Assembly: GCF_002201535.1 (NCBI RefSeq)
Contig: NZ_NIWW01000003.1
Span: 434,001 to 498,000, forward strand
Length of the DNA stretch: 64,000 nucleotides
Reading direction: 5' to 3'
DNA from: Lacimicrobium sp. SS2-24
Lineage (GTDB): Bacteria > Pseudomonadota > Gammaproteobacteria > Enterobacterales > Alteromonadaceae
This document shows, in pieces, positions 29,124-39,278 of this stretch (positions within the stretch are counted from its first letter, which is position 1; the number at the start of each line of letters is the position of its first letter). The notes under the pieces were generated by a model. It saw only the letters and a list, made by a program, of their open reading frames with translations. It had not been told where the DNA came from and searched no databases. Both the position numbers and the translations under genes were made by a program.

Positions 29124-30500
29124 ATGCAAAGCGCGATGATCGCAGCGGCTGTGAAACAGCTGGATGAGTATTACTCGGGTGGCGCCACCCGCCCACTGGC
29201 CTGGCGCAAACAACAGTTACAACAGCTGGCCAAATTGATAGAAGAATCCGAACACGCCATTTTGCGCGCGCTGCATGAGGATCTGGGCAAAGCTGAGCAG
29301 GAAAGTTGGCTGTCGGAGGTCGGATATCTGCAAACGGATATTACTCATACGCTCAAACACCTGTCAAAATGGACTGCACCACGCAAAGTCTCAACACCGC
29401 TTGTCGCGCAGCCTGGAAGCAGTTATCTGCAACCTGAGCCTGTGGGCACTGTACTGATTATCGGGGCCTGGAACTATCCTTTTCAATTACTGTTAGCCCC
29501 CCTGGTGGCGGCCATTGCTGCCGGCAACTGTGCAGTTCTCAAACCCTCCGAACTGGCGCCGGCTACCAGTACATTACTAGCCAGGCTGCTTCCCTCTTAC
29601 CTCGATAACAAGGCATTTTTGGTGGTAGAAGGTGCAGTTGAGGAGACCACCGAACTGTTAAAACAGCCCTTTGGCCATATTTTATATACTGGCGGCGAAG
29701 CTGTTGGAAAGATTGTCATGCGCGCCGCCGCAGAACATCTGACCCCGGTAACACTGGAACTGGGTGGCAAAAGCCCCTGTATTGTCAGCCAAGACTGTGA
29801 CCTGGAGACCACCGCCGCTCGAATCGTTTGGAGCAAGTGGATGAATGCCGGTCAAACCTGCGTGGCACCGGACTATATCATTACCGAGGAGTCTTTCAGG
29901 CCAGCGCTGGTTGAAGCGTTGAAACGTAAAATAGATGCCTTTTATGGCACGGATCCGGCTCAGAGCCAGGACTACGGACGCATTATCAATGCCCGTCATT
30001 TTCAGCGACTGCAAGATTATTTGCAGGGACAATCTGTTGTAGCAGGAGGTCAGTGTGATCCCCAAACCCGTTTTATGGCCCCCACCATCGTGCTCAATCC
30101 CAGTACAGATTCCCCTTTGATGCAGGAAGAGATTTTTGGTCCCATATTGCCAATCATCACGACAGCGCATATTGAAGAGGCGATTTCCTTTGTCAATCAG
30201 CGACCTAAGCCCCTGGCCTTATATCTGTATACCCGGGATCCGGCGTTAGAGCAGCGTGTACTGACCCAAACCAGCGCAGGCAGCGTGTGTATCAACGATG
30301 GTATGATGTTTATGGCAAATCCGGATTTACCCTTCGGCGGTGTGGGTCACAGCGGTATGGGCCGCTACCATGGTCAATGGGGCTTTGACACTTTCAGTCA
30401 TCTGAAAGCCGTGATGAAGCGCAGCACCTGGTTTGATATCAACTGGCGTTACCCGCCTTTCAGCGCGAGTAAACTAAAAAAACTCAAATGGGTGAGTTAA
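29124..30500 (+). CDS. Aldehyde dehydrogenase, class 3 (ALDH3-like)
   Basis: This 458-residue NAD(P)-dependent aldehyde dehydrogenase has the short N-terminus of the ALDH3 / coniferyl-aldehyde type. The Rossmann-binding GAWNYPFQLLLAPLVAAIAAGN, the general base Glu in VTLELGGKSP and the catalytic Cys in NAGQTCVAPDY are visible, as is EEIFGPILPI. It is probably cytoplasmic and oxidises fatty or aromatic aldehydes; exact substrate unknown. Its stop overlaps the start of the VOC gene (TAATG), so the two are translationally coupled. Confidence 0.93.
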   Translation: MQSAMIAAAVKQLDEYYSGGATRPLAWRKQQLQQLAKLIEESEHAILRALHEDLGKAEQESWLSEVGYLQTDITHTLKHLSKWTAPRKVSTPLVAQPGSSYLQPEPVGTVLIIGAWNYPFQLLLAPLVAAIAAGNCAVLKPSELAPATSTLLARLLPSYLDNKAFLVVEGAVEETTELLKQPFGHILYTGGEAVGKIVMRAAAEHLTPVTLELGGKSPCIVSQDCDLETTAARIVWSKWMNAGQTCVAPDYIITEESFRPALVEALKRKIDAFYGTDPAQSQDYGRIINARHFQRLQDYLQGQSVVAGGQCDPQTRFMAPTIVLNPSTDSPLMQEEIFGPILPIITTAHIEEAISFVNQRPKPLALYLYTRDPALEQRVLTQTSAGSVCINDGMMFMANPDLPFGGVGHSGMGRYHGQWGFDTFSHLKAVMKRSTWFDINWRYPPFSASKLKKLKWVS

Positions 30501-30922
30501 TGAGTGGATTGCCTCCTTTTCATCTGGCCATTCCGGTCACAGATTTGCCTCAGGCAGAAGCGTTCTATGGTGACTTACTAGGTTGTCGCCGTGGCCGTTC
30601 CAGTGAACAGTGGATAGACTGGGACTTTTTCGGCCACCAGTTAGTGACCCATCTTGTAGAGGCTATGCCCAGCCCACCGAGTCATAATGAAGTGGATCAG
30701 CATGCCGTGCCGGTACCGCATTTTGGGGTGGTGCTTGATTGGCAGGACTGGCATCAGCTGGCCAATACGTTAGAGGCAGCGCAGTGCGAGTTTATTATTG
30801 CCCCTTACATTCGTTTTAAAGGGCAGGCGGGAGAGCAGGCCACCCTATTTTTACTGGACCCCAGCGGTAACGCTCTCGAATTCAAGGCCTTTAAAGACCT
30901 GTCCCAGTTATTTGCCAGCTGA
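30500..30922 (+). CDS. VOC-superfamily protein (glyoxalase/dioxygenase fold)
   Basis: Two beta-alpha-beta-beta-beta modules are visible: FHLAIPVTDLPQAEAFYGDLLGC at the start and FGVVLDWQDWHQLANTLE in the second half, ending with FLLDPSGNALEFKAF. Candidate metal ligands are the His in FHLAIP, the His in PHFGVVL and the Glu in ALEFK. VOC proteins include glyoxalase I, ring-cleaving dioxygenases and antibiotic-binding proteins; none can be singled out. The TAATG overlap with the aldehyde dehydrogenase gene suggests joint aldehyde handling. Confidence 0.85.
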   Translation: MSGLPPFHLAIPVTDLPQAEAFYGDLLGCRRGRSSEQWIDWDFFGHQLVTHLVEAMPSPPSHNEVDQHAVPVPHFGVVLDWQDWHQLANTLEAAQCEFIIAPYIRFKGQAGEQATLFLLDPSGNALEFKAFKDLSQLFAS

Positions 30923-30945
30923 AAAACACGCGCCAGTTTTTAGAC

Positions 30946-33900
30946 TCAATCTCTCTCAGGCTTATGTAAGGCGCTGATTGTGCGCCAGTCTGTATCCAGC
31001 ATCGCCGGGATTTCACTAGCCGGTTGCGGACGAGAGAAGATAAAGCCTTGCAGCAGTCGACAGCCTTGCTGTTTGAAAAATGCTACCTGTTGCGCCGTCT
31101 CTATGCCCTCGGCCACACAGTTCATATTCAGGCTTTCAGCCATCAGCAGCGTGGTCTTAATGATGGCTTCATCATTGTGGTCAACACCGATATCCCGGAC
31201 GAAACTCTGGTCAATCTTGATCGTCTGAATTGGGAAGTCTTTGAGGTATTTCAGAGACGAGTAACCGGTACCAAAATCATCTAATGAGAAGCGTAATCCC
31301 GCGCCATGCAGCTTTTGCATGCAGCTTCGGGCCTTATCATAGTCTTTCATCAATACGCCTTCTGTAATCTCAAAGCGGATTGCTGAAACCGGTAGCTGAT
31401 AACACTGTAACCGCGATAAGACCTCTTCAGGCCGTAAACCCGCCTCAAAATGCTTGGCGGAGAGGTTTATAGCAAGATAGGGCTTGTTACCCGTGGCATG
31501 CCAGTGGGATAAGGCGAGCATGCCTCTGTCCATAGCCTGCCAGGTCATGGGCACAATCAGCCCAAGCTCTTCGGCAAGAGGAATAAACTCTCCGGGTGAA
31601 ATCATCTGGCCATCGCAACGCCAGCGCAGTAAGAGCTCAAACCCGACAGTCTGGCCCGACTCAATGTCGACGATGGGCTGATAATGGTTTTCAAACTCGC
31701 CCTTTTTAAAGGCATCTTTAAGACGGTTCTCCATCAGCAATTTGCTGTGCACCTGCTGATTCATTTTGCTGGTGAAATACTGATGGCGATTGCGTCCACT
31801 TGCTTTGGCCTGATACATGGCAATATCAGCAGACTTCAATAAATCGGCAGGTTCCTGCGCATCTTCAGGGTACACAGCAATACCGATACTGGCTGACACG
31901 CTGACCTTGTGATTGCCAATCGAGATGGATTGGTCAATTTCACTGATAATCTTACGGGCCAAAGTAGCAAGGCGAGAGCGATCGCTAAGATTCTCAATCA
32001 CTACCACAAACTCATCACCGCCTAAGCGTCCCACGGTATCGTCAAGGCGCAGACTGCCTTTAAGACGCGCCGTGACTTCAAGCAGCAGTTGATCACCCGC
32101 TTCATGTCCGAGCGAGTCGTTGACCTGTTTAAACTTATCCAGATCAATGAACAGCACTGCCACTTGTTGTTTCGTGCGCCTGGCATGATCGATCCCATGC
32201 TGAATACGATCCAATAACAGGTTCCTATTAGGCAGACCGGTCAGACTGTCGTAATTGGCTAATAATCGCAGCTCTTCCTGTGCGCTTTTCTGTACGCTGA
32301 TGTCAGTCATCACAACGATATAGTGACTGATCTCACCCGTAGATTCTGCGGATACGGCATTGATGCTTACCATCAGATGATGGAGCTTGTTGTCCTGACC
32401 CTTAATATCCAGCTCACCGCGCCAGTGCTGCCCCGCCTCCAGCTCATCCATCACCCGACGATAAAACAGTTTTTGCTCATTGCTGATAAAGCTTTGCAAC
32501 TGCAAGCCAATATCGGCTTCTGAATCAATCCCCAGCGCTTCACAGAATGCCTGATTCGCGGCGATGGGCAGACGCTCATTATTAAAGATGACCACCCAAT
32601 CCCGGGTATGGCGGAAAGCCTCACCAAATAAGCGCAGCTTTTCTTCATTGATCCGGGTGTTTGTCACATCGGTGCAGGTGCCACTGATACGCGTAGTGCT
32701 GCCATCACTGTCACGCTCCACCACGCGCCCCAGATCACGGTACCAATGCCACTGATTATCGTCGCTTCGAACACGGTAACTGAGGTCGAAGTACTCCAGT
32801 TCCCCCTGAATAAAACGAGACCAGGCATGTTCAAACGTGGGACGATCGTGAGGATGCAAAATTTCCATATAGTGTTCGATGCTGATACGTTCGCCATCGC
32901 CATACCCTAATTCCTTCAGCCTCGGCTGATACATCATGCCGGTATCACTCTGCCAGTCCCAGACACCACTATTGCTGCCGGAAAGCGCCAGTTGCAGCTG
33001 TTTTTCCCGCATCTGCAAAGCCTGATGGGCAGCAAAAAGTTCCCGGGCCTGCTGGGTTTTCCTTCGCCACCACAAACCCAGTAATACAATCACTAATAAA
33101 ACATATAGCGTGTAAGCAACAGGAGAGCCCCAGGGCGGATACTTAACCCTGATAGAGAGCGTTGCCGGTGGCCCGGCCTCACCGGTGTCAGGATCAATAG
33201 CGGTAACACTAAACTGATGCCGACCAGCGCGCAGTTTTGGGATTAACACTTCAGCGTCCCGACTGGACGGATACTCGATATTGTCGGCCCCTTTGATGCG
33301 ATACTGATAACGGGTCTGTTTCAGATTGCCATAATCCAGGGTGGAAAAGCGTACCAGTAGTCCGACATCATCATGTTCTAAAGTCAGATCCTGACCACTT
33401 AAATTCATCAATGGCAATTGCAGTGGTGAAGACAGCAAGTCCAGCTCGGTAATCAGCACAGCGGGGGTTTCCCTGGTCTCATCAACAAAGTCAGACGGAT
33501 CGAACAGCGTAAAGCCTTTCATCGAGCCATACACCATGCGCCCATCTTTTAAGCGGGTAAACGCGCCACCATTAAATTCATTGGTGGCCAGTCCGTCGGC
33601 ATGCGTAAAGTGGCGAATATGCTGAGTCTGGGTATTCAGACGCATTAAGCCGGCATGGGAACTCATCCACAGGTATCCGGCATCATCCAGCTGCAGCCCG
33701 TAAACATCGTCAGAGGAAAGCTTATTTTGCTTCCGGTACAGGTACTTCTGTTTCAGTGTTTGTGCATCCAGACCAAACAGACCATAGCCTGAATAGGTTA
33801 TCCAGAGTGTGCCAAAGTCATCTACCACCACCGACTCGGGTCCCTGGTAGGCGCTTATCTGACTTTCTTCCATTTCGTGTAACTTGGTAAGGTCGCCTGT

Positions 33901-35502
33901 CTTCGGATTGAAGGTCCACAGGCTGCCTGTCATGGAAATCATCAGTCTGTCTGGCTGACCTGGGTAAGTACCAATAAAGCCATGGGACCAGGCCGGATCC
34001 AGCATGCCATTCAAAGACTCAATACGAACCAGCTCACCGCTCTTCGGCCGATAAGAATAAAACCCATCGCTGGCAACAAACCACAAGTTTCCTTCCGAGT
34101 CTGCCATTGCTCCCCAGGGATAGTCCGGCATCTTGTCCTGCAGAGGGGTCTCTATGATTGTCCCTTGTGTGGGGTCAAAAAGGCGCAATGAGGAGCGCGC
34201 ATCCACCCACAGTTTGCCATCTTGTGCGGGCAGGATCTGCAACGCCCCATACTCCCATGCTCCGGCGGGCTGATCTTTGAGATTAAACGGAAAGGAGAGC
34301 ATTTCCTGAGTGTCGGGGTCGTAACGGTTCAGTCCATCTTCGCTGCCAATCCACAGCTTTCCCTGCGAATCCTGATGCAGACTCCAGATGGTATCGTGGT
34401 TAAGTTCAGCACCATAGCGACTATTCTTATGCAGATTATCAAAGTGCGCCGAGTCAGGTGACCAGCGAAAGACACCATCTGTCTTAGTGGCAAACCATAG
34501 ATTGCCACGGTGGTCTTTAAGAAGTTGCAATATGCTGTTATCAGAAATGTGGTACAGACTGTCACTGAGCCGCAGCACAAACTCCAGTTCTCCTGTTGCG
34601 TGCCAGCGATATAACCCCAGGTTGGTGGCCAGCAGTAAATCCTGGCCATCAGGCAAGATATGCCAGATATTCAGATCCTCTACCATCAATTCTGCAACGG
34701 CTTGGGTGTTGTCATTAAGCAGCGCGTTGATTTGTTCGGCGGTAAAGCGAAATAATCCGGATACCGTCCCGACCCATAGCTGGCCCTGTTTATCAACATG
34801 GAGTTGTTTGATATTACGACTGTGGCGGCCCTGGCGTGCATTATCAAGATTGAGGTGAGTGACACGTCCGCTGTCTGGATCCATCACTCTCAGTCCGGCA
34901 GAGGTGCCGATAAACAGGTAACCCTGGTAATACTCAATCTCGCGTATGGCTTCGTGCGCCGCCCGTTCTTTTTCTGCCAGCGAATAGCGAACCTGGGACT
35001 CACCGCTTTGAATATCCAGATACAATATGTCTTCCAGCAAGCCCAACCACAAATTACCCTGTTCATCCTCGATAATGTTATCCACTACCTGAGGTAAGTC
35101 CGGTTCACTGTCAAAATTGTGGACTAAGATCTTCTCAACATCGCCGCGATTGGGATCAAGCCGATAAAGGCCATGACTCTCAGTGCCAATAAAGAGCTCC
35201 CCATTGCTGTGCTGATACAAGCCATAAATGATCTTACTGGTCAGCTTGTCACCCCGCCCCTGATAATTGAGCACACGATATCCGTCGTACCGACTGAGGC
35301 CCGCCTCAGTCGCCAGCCAGATAAATCCCTGCGCGTCCTGCAACATGTTATTGATGGAGCCCTGAGCCAGTCCCTCTTCCGTTGCTACCCGTTCAAGTTT
35401 TGGGTTTTCCACGGTCGCCACGGGAGCGGCACTGAGTGATAAACACAGTAACAAGCCAGCACTCAACATCAGCAAACGAATAAGAGGAGAAAGTATTAAC
35501 AC
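30946..35502 (-). CDS. Periplasmic propeller sensor with PAS, GGDEF and EAL domains
   Basis: This is a 1518-residue membrane receptor for c-di-GMP signalling. After a signal peptide comes a large Reg_prop-type beta-propeller (about 30-700) built of repeats such as DAQGFIWLATEAGLSRYD, a Y_Y_Y module (about 710-785), one membrane helix (VAYTLYVLLVIVLLGLWW, about 800), two PAS segments, a GGDEF domain with intact RLGGDEF, and an EAL domain. In the EAL part the motif is ELL but the metal and catalytic residues (NLS, EITE, DDFGTG, KID, AEGIE) are all kept, so it may both make and degrade c-di-GMP. Such propeller/Y_Y_Y sensors, like hybrid two-component sensors of Bacteroidetes, often bind glycans; the ligand here is unknown. 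Confidence 0.95.
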   Translation of the reverse strand: MLILSPLIRLLMLSAGLLLCLSLSAAPVATVENPKLERVATEEGLAQGSINNMLQDAQGFIWLATEAGLSRYDGYRVLNYQGRGDKLTSKIIYGLYQHSNGELFIGTESHGLYRLDPNRGDVEKILVHNFDSEPDLPQVVDNIIEDEQGNLWLGLLEDILYLDIQSGESQVRYSLAEKERAAHEAIREIEYYQGYLFIGTSAGLRVMDPDSGRVTHLNLDNARQGRHSRNIKQLHVDKQGQLWVGTVSGLFRFTAEQINALLNDNTQAVAELMVEDLNIWHILPDGQDLLLATNLGLYRWHATGELEFVLRLSDSLYHISDNSILQLLKDHRGNLWFATKTDGVFRWSPDSAHFDNLHKNSRYGAELNHDTIWSLHQDSQGKLWIGSEDGLNRYDPDTQEMLSFPFNLKDQPAGAWEYGALQILPAQDGKLWVDARSSLRLFDPTQGTIIETPLQDKMPDYPWGAMADSEGNLWFVASDGFYSYRPKSGELVRIESLNGMLDPAWSHGFIGTYPGQPDRLMISMTGSLWTFNPKTGDLTKLHEMEESQISAYQGPESVVVDDFGTLWITYSGYGLFGLDAQTLKQKYLYRKQNKLSSDDVYGLQLDDAGYLWMSSHAGLMRLNTQTQHIRHFTHADGLATNEFNGGAFTRLKDGRMVYGSMKGFTLFDPSDFVDETRETPAVLITELDLLSSPLQLPLMNLSGQDLTLEHDDVGLLVRFSTLDYGNLKQTRYQYRIKGADNIEYPSSRDAEVLIPKLRAGRHQFSVTAIDPDTGEAGPPATLSIRVKYPPWGSPVAYTLYVLLVIVLLGLWWRRKTQQARELFAAHQALQMREKQLQLALSGSNSGVWDWQSDTGMMYQPRLKELGYGDGERISIEHYMEILHPHDRPTFEHAWSRFIQGELEYFDLSYRVRSDDNQWHWYRDLGRVVERDSDGSTTRISGTCTDVTNTRINEEKLRLFGEAFRHTRDWVVIFNNERLPIAANQAFCEALGIDSEADIGLQLQSFISNEQKLFYRRVMDELEAGQHWRGELDIKGQDNKLHHLMVSINAVSAESTGEISHYIVVMTDISVQKSAQEELRLLANYDSLTGLPNRNLLLDRIQHGIDHARRTKQQVAVLFIDLDKFKQVNDSLGHEAGDQLLLEVTARLKGSLRLDDTVGRLGGDEFVVVIENLSDRSRLATLARKIISEIDQSISIGNHKVSVSASIGIAVYPEDAQEPADLLKSADIAMYQAKASGRNRHQYFTSKMNQQVHSKLLMENRLKDAFKKGEFENHYQPIVDIESGQTVGFELLLRWRCDGQMISPGEFIPLAEELGLIVPMTWQAMDRGMLALSHWHATGNKPYLAINLSAKHFEAGLRPEEVLSRLQCYQLPVSAIRFEITEGVLMKDYDKARSCMQKLHGAGLRFSLDDFGTGYSSLKYLKDFPIQTIKIDQSFVRDIGVDHNDEAIIKTTLLMAESLNMNCVAEGIETAQQVAFFKQQGCRLLQGFIFSRPQPASEIPAMLDTDWRTISALHKPERD

Positions 35503-35821
35503 GGCAGCGACAGCACCTCAGAGCCGGGTAGGCGTTTTTAGGATTTGATAGACAGAGTTTAACACCCTTATATTATGTAACAAATTATTCATAAACAGAG
35601 CCGCAAGCTTGCCGCACTCAGCCGACGACCCATGCAAGCAAACTTGGTGGCAAACGTCGCTGATAAGACCAGTATTTTGCTGAGATTTCTGCATTAACCT
35701 CTATAATGTCCTATCAACAAGCCCGCTCAGGGTGTTTTTTATACAGCCTAAGTCATTTTTATTCGCAATTCGATTAAAAATAGTCAAACATAGACTTTTA
35801 ACAACAATTGGACGCATTTTC
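35503..35821 (+). promoter_or_regulatory. Intergenic region with aroQ promoter
   Basis: This 319-bp gap separates the sensor gene from aroQ. A consensus -10 TATAAT is at 35702-35707 with TTGCTG at 35677-35682 (19-bp spacer, slightly long), giving an aroQ leader of about 110 nt. No other structure stands out. Confidence 0.5.
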
Positions 35822-36262
35822 GTGAACTTTTTACTGTTGAATGGTCCGAACCTTAACTTGCTGGGTCAGCGAGAGCCGCATATTTACGGTAATCAGGGGT
35901 TGGAGGACATCGTTCAGACAATGGAAGAACAAGCCATAAAAGCCGGTGGCACGCTTACGCACACTCAATCGAATGCCGAGCATGTGCTTATTGATGCTAT
36001 CCACGGGGCGATGGGAGTGATTGACGTGATTATTATCAATCCGGGCGCGTTTACGCATACCAGCGTTGCGCTCAGAGATGCCCTACTCGGTGTCAACATT
36101 CCCTTTATAGAAGTACACCTGTCCAATGTGCATGCCAGAGAATCGTTCCGCCAGCACTCTTACCTGAGTGACATCGCCAAGGGGGTGATATGTGGATTTG
36201 GTGCCCAGGGCTATGAATTTGCGTTACAGGCTGCCATCGAGCATGTCCGTAACGACAGTTAA
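35822..36262 (+). CDS. aroQ: Type II 3-dehydroquinate dehydratase
   Basis: AroQ dehydrates 3-dehydroquinate in the shikimate pathway as a cytoplasmic dodecamer. The N-terminal [20 protein letters not shown] contains the catalytic Tyr/Arg loop; [16 protein letters not shown], the catalytic His in EVHLSN, and FRQHSYLS are also present. The GTG at 35822 gives 146 residues, the usual length; the frame open back to 35732 is not needed. The order aroQ-accB-accC is widely conserved in gammaproteobacteria and supports one operon; accB starts 29 bp on. Confidence 0.96.
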   Translation: MNFLLLNGPNLNLLGQREPHIYGNQGLEDIVQTMEEQAIKAGGTLTHTQSNAEHVLIDAIHGAMGVIDVIIINPGAFTHTSVALRDALLGVNIPFIEVHLSNVHARESFRQHSYLSDIAKGVICGFGAQGYEFALQAAIEHVRNDS

Positions 36263-36291
36263 CAATGAAATAAAATAAGAGAGATAGAACC

Positions 36292-36747
36292 ATGGATATT
36301 CGAAAAATAAAGAAGCTAATTGAACTGGTCGAAGAGTCCGGTGTGGCTGAATTGGAAATTACAGAGGGTGAAGAGTCAGTAAGAATTCACAGGGGAAGCT
36401 CTGCTCCGACGGTTCATTATGCGCAACCCTATCCACCTCAAGCGCCTGCTCAACCTGCGGCACCTGCTCCAGCACCGGCCGCAGAGGCACCCGCCGCAGC
36501 AGAAGAGCCCGCTGGTCACATTGTGCGCTCGCCCATGGTTGGTACCTTCTACCGTGCTTCTTCCCCGGGTTCAAAGAATTTTGTAGAGGTAGGTTCCAGC
36601 GTCAAGGTTGGCGATACCCTTTGTATTGTTGAAGCCATGAAGATGATGAATCAAATCGAAGCGGATAAAGCGGGTGTCATCAAACAGATTCTGGTTGAAA
36701 ATCAGGAACCGGTTGAATTTGATCAGCCTCTGTTCGTAATCGAATAA
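36292..36747 (+). CDS. accB: Biotin carboxyl carrier protein of acetyl-CoA carboxylase
   Basis: The N-terminal [21 protein letters not shown] is diagnostic. A Pro/Ala-rich flexible linker (about 38-73) joins it to the biotinyl domain, with the biotin-accepting lysine K117 in [14 protein letters not shown]. It carries the carboxyl group between biotin carboxylase and carboxyltransferase in the first step of fatty acid synthesis. At 151 residues it is normal. accC begins 14 bp after the stop, as expected for the accBC operon. Confidence 0.97.
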   Translation: MDIRKIKKLIELVEESGVAELEITEGEESVRIHRGSSAPTVHYAQPYPPQAPAQPAAPAPAPAAEAPAAAEEPAGHIVRSPMVGTFYRASSPGSKNFVEVGSSVKVGDTLCIVEAMKMMNQIEADKAGVIKQILVENQEPVEFDQPLFVIE

Positions 36748-36761
36748 GCAGGCGAATGGAT

Positions 36762-38111
36762 ATGTTGGATAAAGTACTGATAGCCAACCGTGGCGAAATT
36801 GCGCTGCGGGTATTACGCGCCTGCAAGGAGCTGGGAATTAAGACGGTAGCAGTACATTCTACTGTGGACCGCAACCTCAAGCATGTATTGCTGGCCGATG
36901 AATCCATTTGCATTGGGGCTCCCTCTGCCACCCAGAGTTACCTCAATATACCGGCCATTATTGCCGCTGCCGAAGTCAGTAATGCCATTGCCATACATCC
37001 GGGCTATGGCTTTTTATCTGAGAATGCCGATTTTGCAGAGCAGGTTGAAAAAAGTGGTTTTGTCTTTGTCGGACCCAAAGCCGACACCATCCGCTTAATG
37101 GGAGACAAAGTCTCAGCCATTAATGCGATGAAAAAGGCCGGTGTACCTTGTGTACCGGGTTCAGACGGCCCGGTGGATGATGACGAAGCGAAGAACAAAG
37201 CCATTGCTAAACGCATCGGTTATCCGATTATTGTCAAAGCCGCAGGTGGCGGCGGCGGTCGGGGCATGCGAGTGGTGCGCAGCGAAGCGGAGCTGCAGCA
37301 GGCTATCGCCATGACCAAAAACGAAGCCGGCGCGGCATTTGGTAATGATATGGTGTACATGGAAAAGTTCCTGGAGAACCCCCGCCATGTGGAAATTCAG
37401 GTACTGGCCGACGGACAGGGCAATGCCATTCACTTAGGTGAACGAGATTGTTCCATGCAACGCCGCCACCAGAAAGTTGTGGAAGAAGCGCCTGCACCGG
37501 GTATCACTGCCGAAATGCGCGAAAAAATCGGTGATCGTTGCCGCCGTGCCTGTATCGAAATTGGCTATCGTGGTGCCGGTACCTTTGAGTTCCTCTACGA
37601 AAACGGCGAGTTCTACTTCATCGAAATGAACACCCGTATTCAGGTGGAACATCCGGTTACGGAGATGATCACGGGCGTGGATTTGATCAAGGAACAATTG
37701 CGCATTGCGGCCGGACAACCCCTGGCCATTGAACAGTCGCAGATTCAGGTGCGCGGTCATGCGATTGAATGCCGTATCAACGCCGAAGATCCAGAGCGCT
37801 TCCTACCCTCTCCGGGTAAAATTGAAATGTTCCACTCACCCGGAGGTCTGGGCGTGCGCTGGGATTCACATATCTATGCCGGTTATACCGTGCCTGCCAA
37901 TTATGATTCCATGATTGGTAAACTGATTACTTATGGTGAAAACCGTGATGTGGCCATTGCCAGAATGCGACACGCATTGGATGAACTGGTCGTTGAAGGC
38001 ATCAAAACCAATGTGCCACTACAAAAGCGTATAATGGCGGATGAAAACTTCAGAAATGGTGGCACCAATATCCATTACCTGGAGAAGAAACTGGGACTTC
38101 AGAAAGGCTGA
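36762..38111 (+). CDS. accC: Biotin carboxylase subunit of acetyl-CoA carboxylase
   Basis: This ATP-grasp enzyme carboxylates the biotin on AccB. From the ATG at 36762 it has 449 residues and begins [20 protein letters not shown], exactly as in E. coli; an ATG two codons earlier is also in frame. The glycine-rich ATP loop [27 protein letters not shown] and the catalytic [14 protein letters not shown] are intact. A strong terminator closes the aroQ-accB-accC unit. Confidence 0.98.
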   Translation: MLDKVLIANRGEIALRVLRACKELGIKTVAVHSTVDRNLKHVLLADESICIGAPSATQSYLNIPAIIAAAEVSNAIAIHPGYGFLSENADFAEQVEKSGFVFVGPKADTIRLMGDKVSAINAMKKAGVPCVPGSDGPVDDDEAKNKAIAKRIGYPIIVKAAGGGGGRGMRVVRSEAELQQAIAMTKNEAGAAFGNDMVYMEKFLENPRHVEIQVLADGQGNAIHLGERDCSMQRRHQKVVEEAPAPGITAEMREKIGDRCRRACIEIGYRGAGTFEFLYENGEFYFIEMNTRIQVEHPVTEMITGVDLIKEQLRIAAGQPLAIEQSQIQVRGHAIECRINAEDPERFLPSPGKIEMFHSPGGLGVRWDSHIYAGYTVPANYDSMIGKLITYGENRDVAIARMRHALDELVVEGIKTNVPLQKRIMADENFRNGGTNIHYLEKKLGLQKG

Positions 38112-38135
38112 TAACCCAGCATCTGTATAACTATC

Positions 38136-38166
38136 AGCCAGACGACATGTTCGTCTGGCTTTTTTA
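38136..38166 (+). terminator. Rho-independent terminator after accC
   Basis: AGCCAGACGA pairs with TCGTCTGGCT over the loop CATGT, followed by a run of T. It separates accC from prmA. Confidence 0.93.
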
Positions 38167-38201
38167 TATCACCACTTCTTACCCTTTCCCCGGAGATCGT
38201 C

Positions 38202-39077
38202 ATGGCCTGGATCCAACTACGTATCAATACCCAAGCTTCACGCGCTGAAGCACTCGGCGAGGCCCTTTCTGAACTGGGTGCGCAGGCAGTGACCTTTGTT
38301 GATGCCAAAGACACCCCCTGGTATGAGCCTAAACCCGGCGAAGTGCAGTTATGGCCGGATACTCAGGTTATCGGGCTTTTTGATGCCAGCGAAGAGATGT
38401 CACCCGTGCTCACCAGGATTAAGACGTTGGCGCCACCAGATACCTTAGTGACACTGGACCCACTGGAGGACAAAGACTGGGAGCGGGAATGGATGGACAA
38501 TTTTCATCCGGTTCAGTTTGGCAAGCGGCTATGGATCTGTCCGAGCTGGCGTGATGTTCCCGACCCCGACGCAGTCAATGTGATGCTCGATCCCGGGCTG
38601 GCATTTGGTACCGGCACCCACCCTACCACAGCCCTTTGCCTTAAATGGCTTGACGGTCTGGAGTTGGCTGGCAAAACCGTCGTCGACTTTGGCTGTGGTT
38701 CGGGCATTCTGGGAATCGCGGCACTCAAGCTCGGCGCGGCGCGCGTCATTGGCATTGATATCGATCCCCAGGCAGTTCAGGCCAGCCAGGAGAATGCCAG
38801 GCGCAATGAGGTGGCCAACCGCATTGAGCTCTATCTGCCAGAGCAACAACCCACACTGCAAGCGGATGTCGTGGTTGCCAACATTCTCGCCGGCCCTTTG
38901 CGTGAGTTGCGAGAGGTCATCACCGACTACTGCCGTCCGGGCACGCTACTGGCACTTTCAGGCATACTGCAGGAACAGGCTCAGGCCATCCATGATTTGT
39001 ATGCCCAGGATTTTGACATGGATGCCATCGCCGTTGACGGTGACTGGGCCAGAGTGTCGGGGGTAAAGCGCTCCTGA
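38202..39077 (+). CDS. prmA: Ribosomal protein L11 methyltransferase
   Basis: PrmA trimethylates ribosomal protein L11. The N-terminal substrate-recognition domain (about 1-60) contains [18 protein letters not shown]; the linker and the class I SAM domain follow with [18 protein letters not shown] and the SAM motif [27 protein letters not shown] matches the conserved catalytic-region motif. The length of 291 residues is as expected. It lies upstream of dusB-fis as in many gammaproteobacteria, though a 200-bp gap suggests separate promoters. Confidence 0.97.
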   Translation: MAWIQLRINTQASRAEALGEALSELGAQAVTFVDAKDTPWYEPKPGEVQLWPDTQVIGLFDASEEMSPVLTRIKTLAPPDTLVTLDPLEDKDWEREWMDNFHPVQFGKRLWICPSWRDVPDPDAVNVMLDPGLAFGTGTHPTTALCLKWLDGLELAGKTVVDFGCGSGILGIAALKLGAARVIGIDIDPQAVQASQENARRNEVANRIELYLPEQQPTLQADVVVANILAGPLRELREVITDYCRPGTLLALSGILQEQAQAIHDLYAQDFDMDAIAVDGDWARVSGVKRS

Positions 39078-39204
39078 AGCCATAAAATGCTACAGCTCAT
39101 TAACATCCAGGCCGCATAATCATTGAGCTGGCTCAGGATCATGGCCTTTTTAGGTGTCAAGAGCAAAATGGTAAAAAAACTGACATTTTGTTTAATTTAT
39201 AGCC

Positions 39205-39240
39205 TTTTCAATGCCGTAAAAAAACCGTAAACTTAGCGCC
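39205..39240 (+). promoter_or_regulatory. Possible dusB-fis promoter with GC-rich discriminator
   Basis: TTTTCA (39205-39210), a 17-bp spacer and TAAACT (39228-39233) are followed by TAGCGCCC. A GC-rich discriminator is typical of stringently controlled, growth-rate-dependent promoters such as that of fis. The assignment rests on sequence pattern only. Confidence 0.35.
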
Positions 39241-39278
39241 CTTTTGAACGAGCTGAGTGATTTTTGCACAATCGCGTG

